64,000 bases of DNA from Isoetes taiwanensis (GCA_021234155.1 JAJEKV010000001.1:37372826-37436825), one strand, 5' to 3'. Shown: positions 10,741 to 23,526, numbered from the stretch's first letter. Notes: a model not told the origin generated them from the letters alone. Program-made: numbers and translations.

Positions 10741-10989
10741 CTATCGTTTGGAGAAGAATGTTATCTTTTAACAGCAAACTTGAAGCGCCGAGTAGAATTA
10801 TGTAAAGTCGAAGATCTGAATCCAAGTTCTATGTGCCACGGTGTTCCTCTTGGAAACAGTTTCTGTAAGATTTCCATTATAAATTGGAATTATGAGGATG
10901 AGGCTCTTCCACGAAGACATCCCGGTGGCGATACAGTTGGCGAAAGCGTGGGCACATTTGTAGCATGGCCAAAAGAACGTCTGAAAAAG
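10741..10989 (+). CDS. Exon-like fragment with a domain found in plant CACTA/Ulp1-type transposon proteins
   Basis: The plus-strand frame reads CKVEDLNPSSMCHGVPLG, then ALPRRHPGGDTVGESVGTF and VAWPKERL, ending at AAAAAG|GTATGT. The pattern of a small beta domain followed by T-x-G-x-x-V-G-x-x-V-A-W-P-K resembles the segment upstream of the Ulp1-like part in En/Spm (CACTA) derived plant proteins. No transposase core or CACTA termini are seen. A possible first exon starts at ATG 10663, just before a GTGAGT donor, but the phase is not resolved. Confidence 0.4.
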
Positions 10990-11395
10990 GTATGTATATA
11001 TATAATTCTAATGATTACTGAAATATAATATGAATATATCATAACATTTGCGTGATGGTGTGAATATTGAATTCTTTGATGCTCTTTAGCCAGTCTTATC
11101 AACCCCAGAAAACCACACATTAGTCAAAATGTGTAGTTTCTTGGGGTTGGTCAGACTGGCTAGAGGGCATCAAAGGATTTCAATGTTTTCGACATTGCGT
11201 ATAAAAGAAAACATAATAAAATTCTTGTGAGATAAAAGTTTGCGGTACAAAATTGTGCCAGGCGCGAGATTGTATTAATATTCAAAAAATGAAATGTACA
11301 TATTTTTTCTTGTGTCAAAATGCGCCAGGCGCGAGTTCTTTCCAAACTAACATAGGAGGTTGTACATATCTAACACAATGAGGCTGTACATATCT

Positions 11396-12081
11396 CTACA
11401 AAATGTCACAAAGGGCCACTTCATCGGCAAGATACCGAGTCACGTGGCCACTGTACCACTCTGATATGACACCATCCTCCCATTCATTGGGAATGTCGAG
11501 TCTCCATATCAGAGTATCCCGTCGATCTCCGGCTTTCCTAATCATATCCTCATATTTATTTGTTGGCATGAGATATACCAAGAGCATGAGGAGTCGCATA
11601 AACCCCGTGATGCGATGATAGCATTTCCATGGCCTTACATACAGACTGTCGAATGGCTTGTCCCCTCTTTTTGTAGGTTTTGAACAGCACAATTTAGAAA
11701 TATCTTGTACACGGTCCAGCATTGATTGTCGTCCAAAGGAAGTATAGTTGAACGAGAATCAGCCATGTGAAATGCACTAGAACGAGAGAAATTAACTGAT
11801 TAGAAAATAATATTCCTCTCGCCAGAAAATAATTCGAAAGGTACAAGCTATTTCAGAGCTTTCTGGTGTTTCCGGGATTAGTAGAGCGGAAGTTTGCCAT
11901 TTGACGGGACTTCTTGGGTGTTGTAGATGGTGATGGTCGGTTTGTACAGCAGTAGAGTTGCAGTTTTTCTGTGAGTTTGTTGTGGAGTGTCGAGGCATCG
12001 CTGTCTCTTTGGGGCAGTTCTCCTTCCTCCTCACTTGCTTTGTAACATTAACCATTCTTTTAATATATTGATGACACAGTT
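11396..12081 (-). pseudogene. Unrecognised gene remnant, two exon-like parts
   Basis: The right part (about 12081-11815) encodes a polar protein with KQVRRKENCPKETAMPRHST and HPRSPVKWQTSALLIPET after a poly-pyrimidine tract. The left part encodes MADSRSTILPLDDNQCWTVY in one frame and NKYEDMIRKAGDRRDTLIWR with IPNEWEDGVISEWYSGHVT in another, implying a frame change near 11650. No family is recognised. GC palindromes flank it on both sides (11249-11338 and 12122-12253). Confidence 0.3.
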
Positions 12082-12419
12082 CTTCAAAAAAAAAAAAAAA
12101 ATCGAAAGGTTCAAAATAGTTCAAAACGCGCCAGGCGCGTTTTCTAGAGGGTGTTTTTTTTTTAAGTTCTACTTCACATGCGCCTGGCATGATTTGAATA
12201 AACTTGCAGGAAATAGAAAGGCCAAACTCGAAATGTGCCAAGCACAATTTCGTCCATTCTAACATATCATACTATAGAAAAAAAAATAAGCATATGATAC
12301 ATAGATCTACTTACGGGCAGAGAGCATTACTCACGGGCAGAGAGCAATGTTTAAATACTAAAAGCAGCTAAGATACTGAAAAACAAACGAGGTTCTCGAA
12401 AAACAAGAAGCCAGTAAAT

Positions 12420-12650
12420 GGAATAAGAGCAGATAGCAATAGAAATAGCAGATATGAAATAGAATAAGAGCAGATAGCAATAGAATAAGAACAGATAGAA
12501 CAAGAACAGATATAATAAGAACAAATAGAATAAGAGCAGATAGCAATAGAATAAGAGCAGACAGCACTAGAATAAGAGCAGAGATACAGCAGATACAGGA
12601 GATATACAGAATTAGAAGAGATACAGCAGATAGATAGATACAGAATTAGA
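12420..12650. repeat. Minisatellite of AGAATAAGAGCAGATAGCAA-type units
   Basis: Irregular tandem repeats of about 11-21 bp are built from AATAAGAGCAGATAGCAAT and AGATACAGCAGATA. They give low-complexity frames on both strands. No gene is supported here. Confidence 0.75.
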
Positions 12651-12837
12651 ACAGAACTATAGTATTTTGTTCTTTTTCTAAATATATCTGTTTTTTCAAA
12701 TACCTAGAAATAAGAACAGAGAAAGGCCTAGAATAGAAATCATATTTGTTCTTTCAAAAACCTAGAAATAAGAACAGTTGCAAGATGGACACAGTCATGG
12801 AGGAATCAGTCCCTTAGAATGAATAGACTGTATCTGG

Positions 12838-13330
12838 TTATGTAAAATGGATGGCAAATGTTGGACCTGTATCCTGGGATATAGCATATGGTTCCTGTTG
12901 TGTCTCTCTCACACTAGGTAGAGATTGTGCTGGGTGATAATCCTCTTCATGAACATATAGCTGTGCTGAATGGTGAGTAATCTTGTTGGGCCTTCCTCCC
13001 GCTTGGCATGTGTGGTTGAATGTGCTATTGCTAAGATTCCTCTTGTCAGGAATGAAGTTGTAAGCTGCTCTGATAAGGACCTCAAGGCAAGCAAGTTGTA
13101 CCGGAGCTGGAGAGTCCTCTGACAAGGTCTCATGAGAGTCTTATGAAGGCATTTCCTCCTCAATCAAGAAGTCCCAAAGAGAGAAGGTAGTATGGTTGTG
13201 CGAAATAGCTTTTTCTCATCGTCAGTGAAAGGCCTATGTGGGCCAAAGAGAAAGGCGACGAAGTTGGCTGGACTGAAAGGCTGATGTGGGCCAAAGAGAG
13301 AAGGCGATAAAGTTGACTGGACACTGGTTT
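12838..13330. repeat. Intergenic stretch with a ~55-bp tandem duplication
   Basis: Two copies of a unit with GTGGGCCAAAGAGA and AAGTTGACTGGAC lie near 13228 and 13284. A minus-strand frame at 12838-13125 (EDSPAPVQLACLEVLIRAAY) looks weakly coding but has no partner exons or family match. I do not call it a gene. Confidence 0.5.
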
Positions 13331-13559
13331 GTCCCTAGCTCTGAAGCTACACTCTGGAATGGGTACCACCTGTGTATGCCACTTTTTCTATTTTCCAGCA
13401 ACCTTTCGCCATAATGCAACATGATATAAATTTTGTATTGGCCCGTTTTTATGCAGGTTGCATGTAATGCAAAATAGATATCCCAAATTTGACTGAAATT
13501 GCGCTTCGCTTCTCATATTTCTCCTAAAAATTCAATGTTTCCAGCCTAACCAATTCAAT

Positions 13560-14110
13560 GGTGCTTTTGAGGGCTTTTAGCGAGAGAGTTGAGCAAAACC
13601 CCAGGGAGAGTGTGACAAGGTGTTAGGAAGAAAGAGTTGAGCAAAACTCTAGAGGGAAACTATGGCAGGGGAAAACTCAAGAGGAGAGAGAGTGGTCTGA
13701 GCAAAACCCTAGAGATAAAGTGTAGAGGAATCAAAAGCTAGAGGCAACAGGCTAGGGAGGGAGACATGGCACTAGAGAGGGAGGCTGCGAGTCTGAATGC
13801 TGGAGGCAAGGCAATAGAGAGAGGTGAAGGATCCACAATAGGGGCTCTTCATGGTTCTTTCTATTTTTAAATAAACACATTTCATGGTGCCTCAACATTT
13901 TTCTTTTTTTTTCGTAAAACTTTATGTAATACCAAGGGGCTAGAGAAAGAGGCTGGGCCCTAAGAGGGAGGCAAGGTGCTAGAGAGAAGAGAAGGATCCA
14001 CAATAGGGGCATTTTATGATTCTTTTTATTTTTGAATAAACACAATTTATGGTCCCTTATTGTTATCTATCTGATTTTTTTCTGTAAAAGTTTATGTAAT
14101 ACCTAACACC
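13560..14110. repeat. Purine-rich repeats and a ~165-bp tandem duplication
   Basis: From 13560 to 13800 there are repeated GAGCAAAACCCTAGAG-like phrases. Two copies of a unit starting GGATCCACAATAGGGGC occur at about 13828 and 13994. Each ends in TTTATGTAATACC. No coding signal is seen from 14110 to 14542. Confidence 0.6.
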
Positions 14111-14542
14111 AAAATCATTTTAGCTATGTAAATTTTATATGCAACCTTTCCTTGCCCCTTAACCTCCCACCAAAATCATTTTCACCACGTAATTTAAAAG
14201 AAAACTTATTTTATTTGCAACCTTTGCATGTTGTGAGTTGCAGCATCCTTCAGCTTATCAATTAAGGCACAATATCCCCATCTTCCTTGCGTTATCCATC
14301 CTTTTGTACCTTTTAAGTCTTTCTTAACAATAGCAAGCTTCTACAAGAACAATCCTCAACTTATCTGGCTAGAGTTGTAAGACCCATGTCATGGGTCACA
14401 AATTTAAATTTTTGCTTCAGTTAGTAAGCTTTAGTCCAAATAATCATGCAATTATCTCTCTTGGTAAGAATCTTACAAATATATGCTGCTATAAAAAGAA
14501 AAGGCTCTATCATCTTGTACAAGATGCCACTTGAATGCTGAG

Positions 14543-17070
14543 CTAAACTTCATATTCACCTACATGCAACCATTTTGTAGCAGACCATTTGTTGCCTCTA
14601 ATCACGGGACAGCCACCTGAAGACAAATGTGTAAGGATGTATGAATAGATTCTCTCTAAAATCTAAAATAAATAGAAGTTACTACTTGCAGTATTTCATT
14701 GTCTGCAATATACAAACAGCAACCTACCATGCAAGCTCATGGGATCCAAGGTTGCGTCTGGCTTCATGCTCCAGAATAGCAAAGCATCACCTCGATGCGG
14801 CTTGACAGACAGTCCTTTTCTTGCACATTCTGAAAGGTTGCTTAGTTCTTCAACCGACCTATTAACTTCTGCAGCAGGAAATACTGTTTCACCTCCTGCC
14901 TCAACATCTGTCCTATTTAAAAAGAATCACCCCTTTTAAAGTCAACAGATGGCATAAAACTACATAGTGCTCCCATTCAAATGAAGTGCTCTACAGGCAT
15001 GTCAAGTAAGCAACACCAGGAACTCAGCAGGTTCTTCTCAAAAGGCAATAAACCAGTTTTGGACCTGGTAAATTGTGTCGGGTCAATTAGAACTTCCTAC
15101 CTTCCTAATGCCAGATTGAATACAAAAAATTGTTTATGCTAGGCATCAGTGGTGTCAACTTTGAACCATATGCGTGATCCCTGGACTTCTGAACTATGCT
15201 CTATGTGAGTCTATCCAATCTGCTTCAGATTGTTGAGAAACTGAATCAGCCGAAAGACCACAGAAACACAAATCTCTTTTCTGTTTGACTCTTGATCTGA
15301 CGGCCATAATGCTAGCAAAGAAATCAACATAAGAACCACCCAAGCCAACCATTTTATCCTTATCTCAGCTGAACTATTCAACTATGCCTATATCCTACAT
15401 AAGATGGACACTTACATGCTTACTTAAATTGAAGGAAGATGTGATGTGCACCTTTCAAGCAACAGGAAACCTACTTACAAATACATCAAGACAGTTGCCA
15501 TCCGTTGACCACCATTTTTCACATTGAAATCGTCGTGGAAATAGTCATGATGAGCATCATACTTTTGCCCCTCCTCATAATGAAGAACTTGAAAACCTTC
15601 TCCATGCTCTGTTGTTATAACCATCATGAATAAGGCATGTAAGTGAAAACTAGACAAAGAGGTCAGAGAGAGGGTGCTTACTTATAGGGATAAACGTGAA
15701 CTTTGCAATCCTCTCCTCAATTGCAGCAATAATTTTATCTTGGCCTCGAGCCAAAAATGTTCCTGAGCTTGTACGAACTCTAATTCCAGATAAAAAAAAA
15801 AGTTAATCAGATTCTGTTCTAGTTTTAGCAAACTGCACAGAATAGCCTACCTACTGTCTTTACTTTGTCCAGTTGCACTGTCAACAACTGTTGATTTTCT
15901 CATGGAAGGCTTTGCTAAATTGATCATATGATTGCACTCCTTTTCTGACTGACTTGAATACCACCATTGAAGTGAGCCTAGGACAACTGGAAGAATGACA
16001 AAGACAATCCAGAAAAAGATGAGCTTTATAGTGCGTACCAACATGTTGTGGTAAATAAACGCACGAGGTTCCCATGATATTGGCTCCACCCAAGTCTCCA
16101 GTTGTAGATCTCTATAGATAAAGAATTATTCAATCTATGCCAATTAAACTGGCATACATGCAGCTTGATATATCCTTTGCACACAATACGAATGTACATT
16201 TTTGGTTCCAAAGTAATGGATATGCATATATCATATAGAAAAAGCACGCAAGTTATCATTCTTCCACTGATGATAAAATTCATGCTATGAAATTTGTAGT
16301 TTTTTCTGCTAATCTCTTAATGTCATGTGGCGTGTACAAATTTTTAAACAGTTCCGCTCCTGTTAACAAACATTCAAGTATGGCCAGAATACTCTGCAAT
16401 TTCCAAATCTTTAGCATGATATGGATCATTTGAGTAGTGGCTTGATGTAATGTATGCTAAATTTAAAGGATAGGCACTTCTCAATTTCCGTGCTTGCCAC
16501 CAGCATAGTAGGAACAATCAACTCAGCCATGGCAGATCAAACAAATGGTCCAATCTGCCATTGACCAATCAGACTGGAATTCAAAGTATGCAGAAGACAA
16601 ACAGAATCGTTGACAAGCAATTTTGATACGATGTGGATGTTATGTTCAGTCAAAATTGTCCACAAAGATCAAGCCAATAACGTGCCTAATCTTTCTAACT
16701 AATTACATAAGTCAATCTCTATCAATTCTATGTTAATCATATCAAATTCTCTCATTGCTTATGTGTCATTCATTTATTTGATTGGCTCAAGAATTAAATA
16801 AACAATACCAGCAGGGTATTTTAATATTGCAGAGTACATAGATTTAATTCAGATATGAAGTGGGACTTACAGATCTCTAAGTGCTCTGTGTGAAATCTCT
16901 TCTCGTTTCAAAGAAACAGCTGCACCAACAGAACCACTTTCTGAACCAGGAAGCTCAGGTGGAACAGCAAGCAAGCCAATAAGCAGCAACAACAAGGTTA
17001 TTAGCAATGCACTGGTAACAATAACCGTGAGAAAAGTTCTACGAGATGTTCTACGACCCACACCACCCAT
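14543..17070 (-). CDS. Prolyl 4-hydroxylase alpha-subunit-like protein, complete, 7 exons, 285 aa
   Basis: Exons on the minus strand are 17070-16871, 16111-16039, 15948-15851, 15779-15682, 15608-15479, 14912-14728 and 14616-14543. All introns are GT-AG and the phases join without a stop. The enzyme is a 2-oxoglutarate/Fe(II) dioxygenase that hydroxylates proline in secretory-pathway proteins such as extensins and arabinogalactan proteins. Residues 1-11 are basic, followed by a hydrophobic signal anchor (VTSALLITLLLLLIGLLAV) that fits a type II ER/Golgi membrane protein. The catalytic domain shows WVEPISWEPRAFIYHN, INLAKPSM, SSGTFL, the iron-binding H-x-D within DAHHDYF, the distal His in SLHGGCPVIRG, and the 2-oxoglutarate lysine in NKWSATKW. 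Length is usual for plant P4Hs. This is the only clearly intact host gene in the window. Confidence 0.95.
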
Positions 17071-18033
17071 CTTCAGAAAGCTCTGCAACAACAGATCCGG
17101 CTGGAGAAAGAAATACCCAGGATGCAAGGACGAGCAAAAGGATGAAAATCCGGAAGTGGGCTATGGCCGGATTCCTGCGAGGTTTCTTCGCAATAGCGAA
17201 AAGGAAAATCACTCTGTGGTGTTTGACGCGGCACCCGAGGTTTGACTTGCTTGATGGCTGATAACTGGATATGCTTTATAAGGGACATCTTATGCCTTTT
17301 GACAAATTTTGCCATATATAACTTTTCATAACTTTTCATAAATTTAAGGAATGCCCTGGTCAATGTACAATGTATTTTGTAGTTTTAAAAATTCAAATGC
17401 TTATAGTTCATTTAAATTTCTAGAACGCCCTTGTGACCTATAACTGTGATGTTCCTTGCTCCAAAAATCATTGTGGGCTCAAGATCTATGGCAAAATTCT
17501 TTGTGACAAGTAGCTCTTGAATCCTTGTGGCAGAATCACAATTCTAGAGATGATCATTGTGGCAAAACGAAATTGGCTTATGGCAGAATCGCAATTCCAG
17601 AGATGAATTCTGAATACGTAGAATCCTTGTGACCGAAATGGAATGGAATTAATGATAAAAAACTGACGGCAGAATAGAATGGCCTATGCAAAACCGATGG
17701 CTTGCAGATCTTCTCGTCTTGAATCATCCGAAAAAGCATAATGGTTATGCAAAATCGATGTCTTGCAGATCTTCTCTTTCCTGTTATTGAATCATCTGGA
17801 AAAGCATACGCTTTTTGTAGAAAGGGGCAAGAGCAAAAAATGAGTCATTGCACAAGGTCATCTTACTAAATACAGAAAATACAAGGGCATTTCATGATAT
17901 AAGAAATTATATAAAGCCAAATACGTTGACCATCTATGAAAAATTAGGGGTATGTGGCAAAATTTGTCAAAACATAAGGGTATTTTGCAGTTTCTCCCTA
18001 ATATATATAGATGTAGAAAGTTATAAAAATAGT
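17071..18033. other. Upstream region of P4H and intergenic DNA with short repeats
   Basis: This includes the presumed P4H 5' UTR and promoter, though no clear TATA box was assigned. From 17490 to 17830 there are repeated phrases such as TTGTGGCAGAATC and a tandem pair of GCAGATCTTCTC...GAAAAGCATA units of about 75 bp. No gene is seen. Confidence 0.45.
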
Positions 18034-18559
18034 GACCAAGTGACAGACAGGCAAGAGGATATTTTTCAGGATCTAGAAGAGGATAAGTCCTTGAATAGTG
18101 ACCAGGTCCCAGATATGCATGAGGTGCTGATGAAACTTATTGAGGCAGATGAACAACTGATGGAGGATGCTAGCAATGAGTTCATCCAAAGTACTCCTAG
18201 AAGTAGTGCCATGCACCCCAATGGGAAAAATCCAAAATCAAGACAATATGGAAGGGCAATCCAAATTTTTCACCAGGTCCCCCATGGAAGACATTAACCT
18301 GGAGGAATCTGAAAACAACTTGAAGGCACAGATGAGCTAATCCTTACAGGGGAACAGATGAATGCAACAAACGACAAGGAAGAATTCTTTACCCCAATGG
18401 TGAAAAAGACTAAAAAAGTTCAGTTTATAGAGAACAGGGTTCAACCTAGGAAAAAATACCCTGCCTGATGAAAATTGTTACATGGAATATGAGGGGGATT
18501 AGGGGTCCCCTTAAAGGAAGAAGATCCCTTATAGCAATCAAAGAGATGAGAGCAGATAT
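18034..18559 (+). mobile_element. LINE A, 5'-truncated: ORF1 tail and start of ORF2 endonuclease
   Basis: This encodes an acidic ORF1 C-terminus (SDQVPDMHEVLMKLIEADEQ). ORF2 then starts at MKIVTWNMRGIRGPLKGRRS, a typical N-terminus of plant L1-type LINE AP endonuclease. The 5' part is missing, as is usual for LINE insertions. The endonuclease is split at 18560 by a solo LTR and resumes at 20158. Confidence 0.8.
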
Positions 18560-20157
18560 TGTGACGTTCCACATATTTATACGCCTTTTTAAGTATAAAT
18601 ACGTGACACGTCACTATGAATAATTAATGGCACATTAATTATTCATAAGCTAAGGTTAGCTATGTTAATAATTAATTATTAAAGTGAAAACCTAACCTTA
18701 AACCCTAATTCGAATTTAGGGCTTAACCTAATATTAAAAAGGGCTAAAATACCAAATTAGTTAATATTAGCCAACCCGGAGCTGCCACCTGGCCCAAATC
18801 GATTGGGCAAGGGAGAGTTACTAACTTGGGACCCAAATTGGGGTTTTGTACCCCCATTTGCCCCAATTCGAATTGGGGGAGGTTGGTGGAGGAGGAGCTG
18901 CTGTTCCACCATGTTCCAGCCGGAAGGATGGAGCACCCGAGCGATAGTGGACCTAGCTATGATCCCGGTTAGTACGTAGATAGCTTGGATTCCTAGATAG
19001 TCATAGGACTGACCCTTGTATGCTCAAAAGGTAGCTAGGGTTAACCCTTGTATGAATAGATGTATGGTTATTCTCTATTTTATGTTCTATTCGAAGCTAT
19101 GGATGGATGGATGTATAAGGATAGCTTTTTTCTGCTCCTCCCGTGGTTGTATGGGTAAAGGGGGTAGAGACCTAAAGGCCATCTAGAAGTAGAGATGTTC
19201 CTAGATAGAACCCTTAAAACCCAATAAATGCTGCCACATGCACAAGAGCCTACCCGGCCGTGGATGTTATGATGTGGTTCAAAGACCGCACAACGAAAGT
19301 ATGAAGGTGAATCGGGGGTGGGTCCCGCCTAGCGCCGGCTACGGACTCCTACAAAGGTGCTAGACTTATAGCCTGGCCACCGTGTGTGGGCCGGGTATGG
19401 GTCCGACACTCTCTGGCCGCAGTGGCATGGAGTTTTTATATGGCCGCTCCGGGCTCGAACGGGTTGGTGAGCTGACCTTTAGATTTAGGGGAGTAAGTCG
19501 GCACGGATCTTGGGGTCGCCGAGGCGACGTGTTCTCTAGCACACCTGGGGATCCGGCCATACTCGGGGAGGAGACGCCCTCGACCCGCCTCATCTGGACC
19601 GGGGAGATGTAACCCGGAGTAGTCCCGAAGGGTGATTCCTTGGGATTGCGGCTCTCTAGAGGGCTACAAGCACGCCATAGCATGATTCACCCTATCCCAA
19701 AGTGTGTGTGAGGGGCGGATGGAGTGGACTACCCTAGCCATTGTCTTATGCCACCAACGCCATGTTATACCTCCGTCATTGTTATCTTGAGGCCCCGTCC
19801 ACGGGCCACACCCCATGGAGTCCGACCCGGTAGAGCCCCTTAGTTATGGTGTATTTCCTTTGTTATGTTGGTATTCTGTTGCTAGTTATAGTGATGATGA
19901 TGGGCCACCCTTCGTGGTGGTATATTATTTATTAGTATTGTTGCTAGGTGCTAACATGTATGTACGCTTCCGCTATATAGGATTCCCATAGAAGGCGTGG
20001 GACGAATGACACCTCCGTGTCCTTCACCTGGACACTTGGCCATCACAAGTGGGCCGAGTCAGACGGAGGGCCTTTTCATGGTGATGGATTCACCATGGGA
20101 GGGGAATTTCTCGTATTTATACGATGGGAGCATCGTATGGATTCGGGGAGCGTCACA
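18560..20157. mobile_element. Solo LTR of a Ty3/gypsy family, 1598 bp, TSD GATAT
   Basis: It begins TGTGACGTTCC and ends GCGTCACA, giving TG...CA termini with the inverted repeat TGTGACG/CGTCACA. The 5-bp direct repeat GATAT lies on both sides (18555-18559 and 20158-20162). The uninterrupted LINE at 24018 has a single copy. The interior shares phrases with the LTR of the full element at 34920, including the same first 11 bases, so the two families are related. The internal region has been lost, as expected from LTR-LTR recombination. Confidence 0.88.
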
Positions 20158-23100
20158 GATATTGTTATAGTACAAGAACACAGACTGTCAAGCTTTGAAG
20201 CTGCTAGATTAGGTAGTTGGATCAACCCAAATGAAGATTCAGTGTGGACTGATGCAGATGGCACTAAGGGTGGGATATGTACCAGTTGGAAAAATCTGAA
20301 ATGCAAAGGAAAATATATACGTGTCAGGTAGATGGACTGTGACCACTCTTGAGATTGAAAAGAAGGCAGTAGGAGTGATAAATGTATATGCATCCACAGA
20401 CCGAGCTGAAAGGAAAATCCAATGGAAAGAAATAGATGACTAGTTGAAAGGGGAAAAACATGATAATGTGTTAATGTCAGGTGACTTTAACAACACCCCT
20501 GCATGGGATTAAAAATTTGGGCAAGAAGATTAATATGACTGCCAATGAAAGAGTAAGCTGGGATAGACTCATGGAGAATTTTTGTTATATCACACCCTCA
20601 TCCTCTAATACTTATTATTGAAGTAACAATAGGAAAGGGGATCAAAGAGTTTTTTGTCTGCTGGATGGATTTTATATTTGCAATAAGACCTTGGGCTCAT
20701 GGGATAATGTAATTGTCCGCGGGTGATCTCTAAGCAATTCGACATCGGACCACTTCCCTCAAGTCTTTGGAGAGGATAGATGGAGATAGTAGGGGGGGAT
20801 AATATCCCTCCAAATTTAACACAGACCTGCTAAAAAACCGCAAATTCTATAGGGACTTCAAGGAATATTATCAAGAGCTGCATCTGGCCATGAAAACAGA
20901 ATCCATGAAAGGCTTCCTTGACAAGATGAAGAAATGTAAGGCATGGATCAAACAATGGGGGAAGAAATGGTACAGGGGGGAAAAAAAAAGGAAAAGCAGA
21001 ATATCTACAATGAGATCAAAACTATCCGAAAAGATTTGCTCTTGGATAAGGACAATAGCTTGTTACAAAGTAAAGAAAGTAGATTGGCAATTCAGGTCAA
21101 AGGTATTGAAGAAGAGGAAGCCAAATCTCTGGCTGTAAGAAGTAGATGCACATACATTAATAACATGGATCAAGGAAGCTCTGCTTTCTTTTAGGGTAGC
21201 TAAGAGCTAAGGGCATGGAAGGCAAACACATTGATCCCAAAGAATCAATGCTGGCCATATAGTATTTATTCTAAAGGTTGATAATGATGAGCGGTGGGGA
21301 GAACTGGCGCTCCATCACCCTTACTAATACTAGCTACAAAGTGCTAGCCAAATCCTTGCCAATAGGATTCAATGTGTCCTTATGAAGATTATCAGCCCAT
21401 GTCAATCAGCATTTCTTCCCCATAGAAATATTTTGGACAATTATATAGGAGCTGCTGAGGGATTGCATTGGAACAAACTGATAGATCAGAGACGCCTGCT
21501 CCTAAAGCTAGATTTTCAGCGTGCATATGACACAATCAATTGGGATTCCTTAAAAATGCCATGAATCACCTAGGTTTCTCTGATTTAGTTTGTAATAAGG
21601 AGATGAGCATGAACATCACTGCCTCCTCTGCTCTTTTTATAAGTACAAGGGAAAAAAAAAGGGAAAAGCAGAATATCTACAATGAGATCAAAACTATCCG
21701 GAAAGATTTGCTCTTGGATAGGACAATAGCTTGTTACAAAGTAAAGAAAGTAGATTGGCGATTCAGGTCAAAGGTATTGAAGAAGAGGAAGCCAAATCTC
21801 TGGATATAAGGAGTAGATGCACATACATTAATAACATGGATAAAGGAAGCCAAAAAGAAATTGGAAGTTTCTTTCGTGAAGAGTACTCAAAAATGTTTGC
21901 TGAACACCCAGTTGATCAAGACAAACTAAAAACCTTTTTTGAGAAGATCCCAAGGGCAGAGAAAAACATTAAGGATGAGGAAATTCTGAAACTACCAATG
22001 GAAAACAAAATTTTGGAAACTTTCAAAACAATGGCCAAGGGTAAGAGCCCTGGTCCAGATGGTTTGCAACCAGAATTCTATGTGGAATTCTGGGAAACTA
22101 TGAAGGAGGATCTAACCACCTTTTTTCAAGGTGCATGGAAGGCAAACACATTGATCCCAGCAATCAATGCTGGCCATATAGCATTAATTCTAAAGGTTGA
22201 TAATGCTGAGCAATTGGGGAGACTGGCGCCCCATCACCCTTACTAATACTAGCTACAAAGTGCTAGCCAAATCCTTGCCAATAGGATTCAATGTGTCCTT
22301 ATGAAGATTATCAGCCCATGTCAATTAGCATTCCTTCCCCATATAAATATTTTGGACAATTATATAGGGGCTGCTGAGGGATTGCATTGGAACAAACTAA
22401 CAGATCAGAGACGCCTGCTCCTAAAGCTAGATTTTCAGTGTGCATATGACACAATCAATTGGATTTCCTTAAAAATGCCATGAATCACCCGGGTTTCTCT
22501 GATTTGGTTTGTAATAAGGTGATGAGCATGAACATCACTGCCTCCTTTGCCCTTCTTGTAAATGGTACTCCCACAAGCCTGTTTGAATGTAGAAGAGGTG
22601 TAAGACAGGGGCTGCCCCCGCACCCTATCTATTTCTTATTGTAGCAGACATGGTAACTAGAATGGCCCCAACTTTGCATGAAAGGAAGAAGATCAGTTGT
22701 CTAAAACTGCCAAAGGAGAATGGATCTTTTGTTCTTATGCAATATGCTGACGATACTTTTACTTTTCTTAAAGATGGTGATGATAGCTTGAAAGTCTTTC
22801 TGGAAGCCCTCTAGTTTGTTGGGGAAGCTTCAGGGGTGCAACTCAACAAGGTAAAAAGTGCTATCATGTCAGATACAGACAAACTGAACCTGGAAGGCAT
22901 CAAAGTCATTGGCCAAAAGGAAGCCACAAAGATTCTGGGAAGCCCAATTGCCCTAAATATGTCTATTAAAGTATTATGGGACCAGATAGTTACTAGGATT
23001 AAAAAGAAAGTGATATTATACCCCTCTTCCCTTTCCCTGACTGGAAGAGTGGAAATTGCTAATGTAGTCATTGCAAGTACACACATTTTCTTCTCCTCAG

Positions 23101-23526
23101 CTTTGGTAGCAAATAAAACATCTTACAGGAATATCAAAAGGGTCATCAGGAAATTCATATGGCAAGGTGCTCATAAAGTGGCTTGGAGTGATCTTATTAA
23201 GCCGGGAGGGGGGGTTGGTTGCAAAGACACGTTTATCCAAGCTTAGGCTCTGGCTGCAAAAATGATTTGGAGATCCATTTACTCAAACAATCCTTCCCCT
23301 GCTCTGAAAATTATCAAGTATTGGGTAGAAGAGTCACATCCAATTGGCAGCCATTCCCTTAGGCATCAACTGCCTGATTCAGCCTTTTTCCAATTCTCTC
23401 CCTTTTTTGGTACCTCAAATATAATAAAAAGAATGATGGAAGCATGGAATGAGGCTGCGCTCTGCTATAGACCCCCAGAAATAGATGCCAGATGTAAAGA
23501 CATTAGTTTATTTTGGCATCCCAAAG
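20158..23526 (+). mobile_element. LINE A ORF2: endonuclease, duplicated RT segment, C-terminal part
   Basis: The endonuclease resumes with VQEHRLSSFEAARLG, GDFN (20480-20491) and SDHFPQV. RT motifs include KSPGPDGLQPEFY, LLKLDFQRAYDTINW and QYADDTF (catalytic YADD near 22745). The RT linker-to-palm segment is present twice: 20985-21640 (with an internal deletion near 21209), then again from about 21650. LDFQ(R/C)AYDTINW therefore occurs at both 21500 and 22420. Many stops and frame changes make it non-functional. It ends within the region after the RT, where it joins another LINE ORF1 tail at about 23526. Confidence 0.85.

Larger units (their letters stand above)
1879..12253. repeat. Dispersed GC-rich palindrome family, at least 16 copies
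   Basis: The core consensus is AATCGCGCCWGGCGCGATT, a near-perfect palindrome centred on CCWGG. Copies seen start near 1879, 3173, 3245, 8244, 8277, 8353, 8389, 8470, 9713, 9763, 9858, 11249, 11316, 12122, 12177 and 12231. Some are perfect. Others keep pairing through changes in both arms, for example CGCGCTTGACGCGCTT or TGTGCCAAGCACA. They lie in introns or intergenic DNA, with irregular spacing, and are absent after 12.3 kb. No target duplications or flanking homology are obvious. Confidence 0.8.

Noticed and set aside
12838-13125. Minus-strand frame as a gene
   Set aside because: No partner exons, splice sites or family motif, and it sits beside tandem repeats.
18553-20164. 9-bp direct repeat CAGATATTG suggesting a Mutator-type insertion
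   Set aside because: The full-length element shows the LTR runs from TGTGACG to CGTCACA. With those ends the duplication is the 5-bp GATAT expected for a Ty3 LTR.
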